Shown: positions 15,469 through 18,681 of the stretch, piece by piece | How positions within the stretch are numbered: the first letter of the stretch is position 1 | How the letters are laid out: every line of letters begins with the position of its first letter | Assembly (NCBI GenBank): GCA_002369495.1 | Contig: DFFD01000043.1 | Location: forward strand, 1 to 18,681 | Origin: Lachnospiraceae bacterium UBA3785 | GTDB taxonomy: Bacteria > Bacillota > Clostridia > Lachnospirales > Lachnospiraceae | Length of the DNA: 18,681 nucleotides | Reading direction: 5' to 3' | Translations under genes and position numbers: made by a program | Notes under the pieces: model-generated | Told to the model about the DNA's origin: nothing | What the model saw: the letters and a program-made list of their open reading frames with translations, nothing else | Database searches by the model: none

Positions 15469-16428
15469 ATGAACTACATCGTGCTGGACCTTGAATGGAA
15501 CCAGTGCCCCTACGGCAAGGACCGGGAGATCAGGCGTCTCCCGTTCGAGATCGTCGAGATCGGGGCGGTCAAACTGAACAGTGAGAAGGAGATCGTGGAT
15601 ACCTTTCACGGGCTGGTGAGGCCTGCGGTCTATCACAGGCTTCATTTCAGGACAAAAGAAGTCATCGCGGTGTCCTTCGAGGAGCTGAAGAGGGAGGGGA
15701 GACCCTTCCCTGAAGTTGTGCGTGCATTTTTCAGGTGGTGCGGGGATGACTGCCGGTTCTGCACCTTCGGGACGCTGGACCTGACCGAGCTGCAGCGGAA
15801 TCTTTCCTATTATAAACTGGATGACCTTCTGAAGGGCCCGGTCTTCTACGAGGACGTGCAGAAGCTCTTCGCGATCGCCTACGAGACGCGGAAGGAGCGG
15901 CGGGCGCTGTCCTACGTGGTCGATTTCCTGGGGATTGAGGACAACGGGGAGTTCCACCAGGCGCTGGACGACGCGGTCTACACGGCGAAGGTCCTGCAGA
16001 GGATCCCGGATGACGTGATCCTGAAGAATTTCTCAATCGACTGCTACAGGACGCCGAAGTCCCGCGAGGAGGAGATCCGGGTGCGGTACGAGACGTACGA
16101 GAAGTTCATTTCCAGGGAATTCAAGAGCAAGGAAGCGGTCATGGGCGACCGGCTGATCCGTCAGGTGCGGTGCTTCGCCTGCGGCGAGTACGTGCGGCGC
16201 GAGATCCCCTGGTTCTCGGATGCGGGAAAGAATTATTACACGGTCTGCAAATGCCCGAACCACGGGTATGTGAAGAGCAAGGTCCGCGTGCGGAAGGCCG
16301 CGGACGGCGAATATTTCGGCATCAAGACGACGAAGATGATCGGCGATACGGACGTTGACAAGATCCTGAAGAAACAGTCGTTTCTGAAGGCGAAACGGCG
16401 GCGGAAAGGCAGGGAGGATGATGAATAA
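15469..16428 (+). CDS. DEDDh 3'-5' exonuclease with C-terminal zinc-ribbon-like tail (319 aa)
   Basis: The exonuclease core occupies residues 1-180. Asp7 and Glu9 (VLDLEW) form Exo I, Asp104 (FGTLDLTEL) Exo II, and His163 with Asp168 (HQALDDA) Exo III. These are the five acidic/His residues of the DEDDh class; the LDLEWNQ opening resembles KapD/ERI-1-like members that act on RNA or short nucleic acids. Beyond this, residues 235-265 hold Cys235, Cys238, Cys260, Cys262 and His265, which look like a zinc site, followed by a basic tail (KKQSFLKAKRRRKG) suited to nucleic-acid binding. GAGG lies 7 nt before the ATG. A small hairpin (15439-15453) lies between it and the ABC exporter gene, and the 3' end overlaps the next gene by 11 bp. 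Its link to a secreted murein hydrolase is unexplained. Confidence 0.88.
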   Translation: MNYIVLDLEWNQCPYGKDREIRRLPFEIVEIGAVKLNSEKEIVDTFHGLVRPAVYHRLHFRTKEVIAVSFEELKREGRPFPEVVRAFFRWCGDDCRFCTFGTLDLTELQRNLSYYKLDDLLKGPVFYEDVQKLFAIAYETRKERRALSYVVDFLGIEDNGEFHQALDDAVYTAKVLQRIPDDVILKNFSIDCYRTPKSREEEIRVRYETYEKFISREFKSKEAVMGDRLIRQVRCFACGEYVRREIPWFSDAGKNYYTVCKCPNHGYVKSKVRVRKAADGEYFGIKTTKMIGDTDVDKILKKQSFLKAKRRRKGREDDE

Positions 16429-18361
16429 GAAGATACAGGGCGTTCTCCTCGCCGCAGGGCTCCTCTCGCTGCCCCTCTCGGCCTTGCCGGCCGGGGCGGA
16501 CACAAGCCTTTTCTCCGGCTACACGCAGGTTGAGAAGGTCTACGCGCTGGTGGATGCCCCGACCTTCCTCAATGTGCGGGAGCGGGCGGACAAAAAGAGC
16601 CGGATCGTCGGCTTCCTGCACCCGGGGGATTTCTGCTATATCCTCTACGGGGCAGGGCAGGAGCGCGTCTACATCGAATCGAGCGAGCTCCGCGGGTTCG
16701 TAGACGGAAAATGGCTCCTGACCGGCGACGCGATCGCCTCCTACGGCAGGATCTCCGCCATCACGGGAAATGTCAGCGAGGGAACCCCGATTGTCGCCCC
16801 GGAGAAAAACAAGGCGGTCAGCTTTACGCTGACGACGACGCAGGACCTGCCGGAGGAGAGCAGTGAGGGCTCCGCGGCAGAGAGCGCCCTTGCGGCAGCC
16901 GCGGAATCGGCGGAAAGCCGGCCGGATCAGAGCGCGGCTGCGCCCGCGGATGAGGCCGGCCCTGCGCCGGCGGAGAGTGCCGCAGCCGGGACGGAGAGCG
17001 TGCCCGGTGCGGAGAGTGCGATCAGCACAGAGAGCATGATCAGTGCGGAGAGTGTTCCCGGCACAGAGAGCGTGCCCGGCACGGAGAACACGGCCGGCAC
17101 GGAGAGCGTTATTAACACGGAGAGTGTGATTGGCACGGAGAGCGTGCCCGGCACGGAGAGTGTACCCAATACGGAGAGTGTGATCAGCACGGAGAATTTG
17201 CCCGGCACCGAGAGTGTACCCAATACGGAGAGTGTGATCAGCACGGAGAATTTGCCCGGCACCGAGAGCCTGCCGAATACGGAGAGCGCAGCCGCTCCCG
17301 TAACGGCGGATGATCCGGCGGCTGCGGGAGCTGCAGAGGGTGCCGGAACGGCGGAAAATGCAGAAACGCCCGCGCAGGGCGCCTCGGCTGTCTCTTCCCT
17401 GGCGTACGGCTCCTCGGACAACTACCGCTACGCGCTGGAGGCGGCGTCCGTCAGCGGGCTCGGCGCAAAAGCGCTGGAAGGCGATGCGGCCGCGAGGGAG
17501 GAGATCATCCAGCTTCTTGCTTCCGCCGCGGAGGCGGAGTGGCGGCGTTACGGGTACCTGAAATCCGTCGCGATCGCCCAGGTGATCGACGAGACAGACT
17601 GGCTGACGTTCCCGGGAGGGACCGGCAGCATCAGGCCGGCCGACAACAATGTGCTCGGCATCCCGGCGGATTTTCTGACCGGGCGCTGGGAGAGCTGCTG
17701 GAGAGGCATCAGCGCGATCCGGACCCTCTTCGGCGAGGAGACAGAGATCCGCGTCTATGAGAGCGTGGACGCCTGCCTTATGGATTACGCGGCCTTCATG
17801 GTCGGGATCCATCCCGAACTGAAGCGGGAGCTCGATGCGGAGACGGTTCTTCTCGCTGCTCTCGGCAGCGGCGGAGAGCACACGGAGTACACGCAGCGGA
17901 TCAGGGCCCTGATCGAGGAGTTTGACCTCACGAGGTTCGACCCGGAGCCGGAGGAGGAAGTACCGGAAGAACCGGAGGTGCCGCGGGCCCGCATCGACGA
18001 CCGGATCTACAGCGCCGGCGAGATCGAGCTTATCTGGGCACTGGTCGCCCAGGAGGACGACACCTCCTACGAGGGAGCGCTCGCGGTGATCACGAGCGTC
18101 ATGAACCGGGCGGACATGAATTACGACGGGTACGGGGCAAGCGCGCTCGCGCAGCTGACCGCTCCCGGCCAGTACTGCTATTCGCCGGAGATCTCCCCGG
18201 CGTCGGCCTGGAACTGGCGCCTTGGCGGCAATGTCCCCGATTTTGTCAAGGCGGCCGTCAATGACTGCCTGAACGGAGGCGTGCGCAACCACGGATGCAT
18301 CAATTTCCGCAGTTATGACGGCGGAGGATGGGTCCGGATTGGGACAAATTACTACTTTTGA
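16418..18361 (+). CDS. Secreted murein hydrolase: SH3, hexapeptide-repeat linker, GH73-like and SleB-like domains (647 aa)
   Basis: Residues 1-28 are a signal peptide (ALPAGA). Residues 40-103 are a bacterial SH3 wall-binding domain (FLNVRERADKKSRIVGFLHPGD). Residues about 145-325 are low complexity, including 16.5 hexapeptide units at 192-290. Residues about 378-505 resemble the N-acetylglucosaminidase family GH73/FlgJ, with Glu392 (AQVIDETDW) as probable catalytic acid, then DNNVLGI and VYESVDACLMDYAAFM. A Pro/Glu linker (508-523) leads to a SleB-like hydrolase (PF07486) at 535-647, with Glu546 (VAQEDDTSYEGALAVITSVMNR). It would cut peptidoglycan glycan strands at two bond types, or one domain may be regulatory. 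The start is uncertain: AGGGAGG (16411-16417) abuts ATGATG, so the second ATG (16421) with a 3-nt gap may be used. It overlaps the exonuclease gene and may be coupled to it. Confidence 0.88.
   Translation: MMNKKIQGVLLAAGLLSLPLSALPAGADTSLFSGYTQVEKVYALVDAPTFLNVRERADKKSRIVGFLHPGDFCYILYGAGQERVYIESSELRGFVDGKWLLTGDAIASYGRISAITGNVSEGTPIVAPEKNKAVSFTLTTTQDLPEESSEGSAAESALAAAAESAESRPDQSAAAPADEAGPAPAESAAAGTESVPGAESAISTESMISAESVPGTESVPGTENTAGTESVINTESVIGTESVPGTESVPNTESVISTENLPGTESVPNTESVISTENLPGTESLPNTESAAAPVTADDPAAAGAAEGAGTAENAETPAQGASAVSSLAYGSSDNYRYALEAASVSGLGAKALEGDAAAREEIIQLLASAAEAEWRRYGYLKSVAIAQVIDETDWLTFPGGTGSIRPADNNVLGIPADFLTGRWESCWRGISAIRTLFGEETEIRVYESVDACLMDYAAFMVGIHPELKRELDAETVLLAALGSGGEHTEYTQRIRALIEEFDLTRFDPEPEEEVPEEPEVPRARIDDRIYSAGEIELIWALVAQEDDTSYEGALAVITSVMNRADMNYDGYGASALAQLTAPGQYCYSPEISPASAWNWRLGGNVPDFVKAAVNDCLNGGVRNHGCINFRSYDGGGWVRIGTNYYF
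16991..17287 (+). repeat. Hexapeptide (18-bp) repeat array TES-x-x-x, with an exact 54-bp duplication
   Basis: Residues 192-290 of the murein hydrolase are 16 units of six residues plus a final TES, of the form TESVPG, TESVIS, TENLPG, TESVPN. The stretch 17156-17209 is repeated exactly at 17210-17263 (three units, 54 bp), showing recent duplication. The Thr/Ser/Pro-rich composition suggests an extended spacer between the SH3 and catalytic domains, possibly glycosylated. Confidence 0.92.
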
Positions 18362-18365
18362 ATTG

Positions 18366-18400
18366 AAACCCCGCTCTTTTCTTGACAAGAGCGGGGTTTT
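18366..18400 (+). terminator. Rho-independent terminator behind the murein hydrolase gene
   Basis: AAACCCCGCTCTT (18366-18378) pairs perfectly with AAGAGCGGGGTTT (18387-18399), 13 bp, around the loop TTCTTGAC, followed by a short T-run to 18400. It begins 4 nt after the stop codon. Confidence 0.9.
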
Positions 18401-18411
18401 GAGCGTATACT
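18382..18411 (+). promoter_or_regulatory. Promoter of ileS, nested in the terminator hairpin
   Basis: TTGACA (18382-18387) is a perfect -35 box lying in the loop and first base of the 3' arm of the terminator. TATACT (18406-18411) is a five-of-six -10 box after an 18-nt spacer. Transcription would start near 18418, about 67 nt before the ileS ATG. Confidence 0.75.
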
Positions 18412-18484
18412 ATCATAACCGTTTTGCGCTTAGTCGAAAACGGAGCGAAAAAGGCATAACCTGACGAGAAAAGGAGCCAAACAG

Positions 18485-18681
18485 ATGTATAAGAAGGTAG
18501 ACACAAATCTGAATTTTGTCGACAGAGAGAAGCGGGTCGCGATGTTCTGGAAGGACAGGGATATTTTCCAGAAGAGCATCGACCAGCGGGAGGGCTGCCC
18601 GACCTACATGTTCTATGACGGGCCGCCGACAGCCAACGGCAAGCCGCACATCGGCCATGTCCTGACCCGCGTCATCAAGGA
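18485..18681 (+). CDS. ileS: Isoleucyl-tRNA synthetase, N-terminal part (runs off the right edge)
   Basis: Only the first 65 codons are in the window. They begin MYKKVDTNLNFVDREKR, continue VAMFWKDRDIFQKS and reach the class I signature FYDGPPTANGKPHIGHVL, with the HIGH motif that binds ATP during isoleucine activation. The FW...IF spacing and FYDGPP wording are closer to the eukaryote-like IleS2 type than to the E. coli type, judged from memory. AAGGAG (18471-18476) lies 8 nt before the ATG. It has its own promoter just upstream. Valyl- or leucyl-tRNA synthetase are the alternatives, but GPPTANGKPHIGH fits IleS best. The rest of the gene, normally over 1000 codons, lies outside. Confidence 0.9.
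   Translation, partial: MYKKVDTNLNFVDREKRVAMFWKDRDIFQKSIDQREGCPTYMFYDGPPTANGKPHIGHVLTRVIK

Noticed and set aside
16991..17287. CRISPR-like regular repeats
   Set aside because: The period of 18 bp is continuous, codes for a hexapeptide in frame, and has no unique spacers. It is a coding tandem repeat.
16322..18388. 688-codon open frame on the minus strand opposite the murein hydrolase
   Set aside because: The translation shows Arg/Gly/Leu-rich repeats that are just the antisense of the TES array, it has no plausible ribosome binding site, and it crosses the terminator. Shadow of the real gene.

Overview
The window looks like chromosomal DNA of a fairly GC-rich Bacillota, most likely a member of the Lachnospiraceae or a close Clostridia relative. 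The basis is a combination of traits: a very large secreted protein with InlB B-repeats, an EpsG-like membrane protein, a sortase-type sorting signal, a LytR-CpsA-Psr (LCP) protein, a SleB-type cell-wall hydrolase, strong AGGAGG ribosome binding sites and a group IIC intron sitting behind a terminator. The genus cannot be fixed from sequence alone.

Layout. (1) 1-5349, minus strand: the 5' end of a group IIC intron (running off the left edge) lies directly behind a rho-independent terminator that closes a two-gene unit. That unit is a 1607-residue secreted InlB-repeat protein followed by an unrecognised 93-residue protein. (2) 5350-5597: a divergent intergenic region with a plus-strand promoter and a perfect 10-bp inverted repeat in the leader of the big gene. 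(3) 5598-11640, plus strand: a surface-polysaccharide-flavoured run of NTP_transf_5-type nucleotidyltransferase, EpsG, DegT/DnrJ aminotransferase, membrane-anchored metallophosphoesterase and LCP ligase. It is followed by a 77-residue protein that is little more than signal peptide plus sorting signal, and ends at a strong terminator. (4) 11641-15408: a promoter, an HpcH/HpaI-family aldolase, a perfect 24-bp palindrome that looks like a terminator, then a D-2-hydroxyacid dehydrogenase overlapping an ABC exporter by 8 bp. (5) 15469-18361: a DEDDh exonuclease with a zinc-ribbon tail, overlapping a secreted two-domain murein hydrolase with a hexapeptide-repeat linker. (6) 18366-18681: a terminator whose loop carries the -35 box of the promoter for ileS, whose first 65 codons are in the window.

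Functional reading. Most of the window concerns the cell envelope: a giant surface or secreted repeat protein, a tiny sortase substrate, an LCP enzyme that would attach polymers to peptidoglycan, an EpsG-like protein, an amino-sugar type aminotransferase and a murein hydrolase. No glycosyltransferase, flippase or priming transferase is visible, so the polysaccharide genes are either accessory to a pathway elsewhere or part of something not yet described. The aldolase/dehydrogenase/exporter group is the other unit whose purpose cannot be read from known families. No rRNA, tRNA, CRISPR array, origin or recognisable riboswitch was found.
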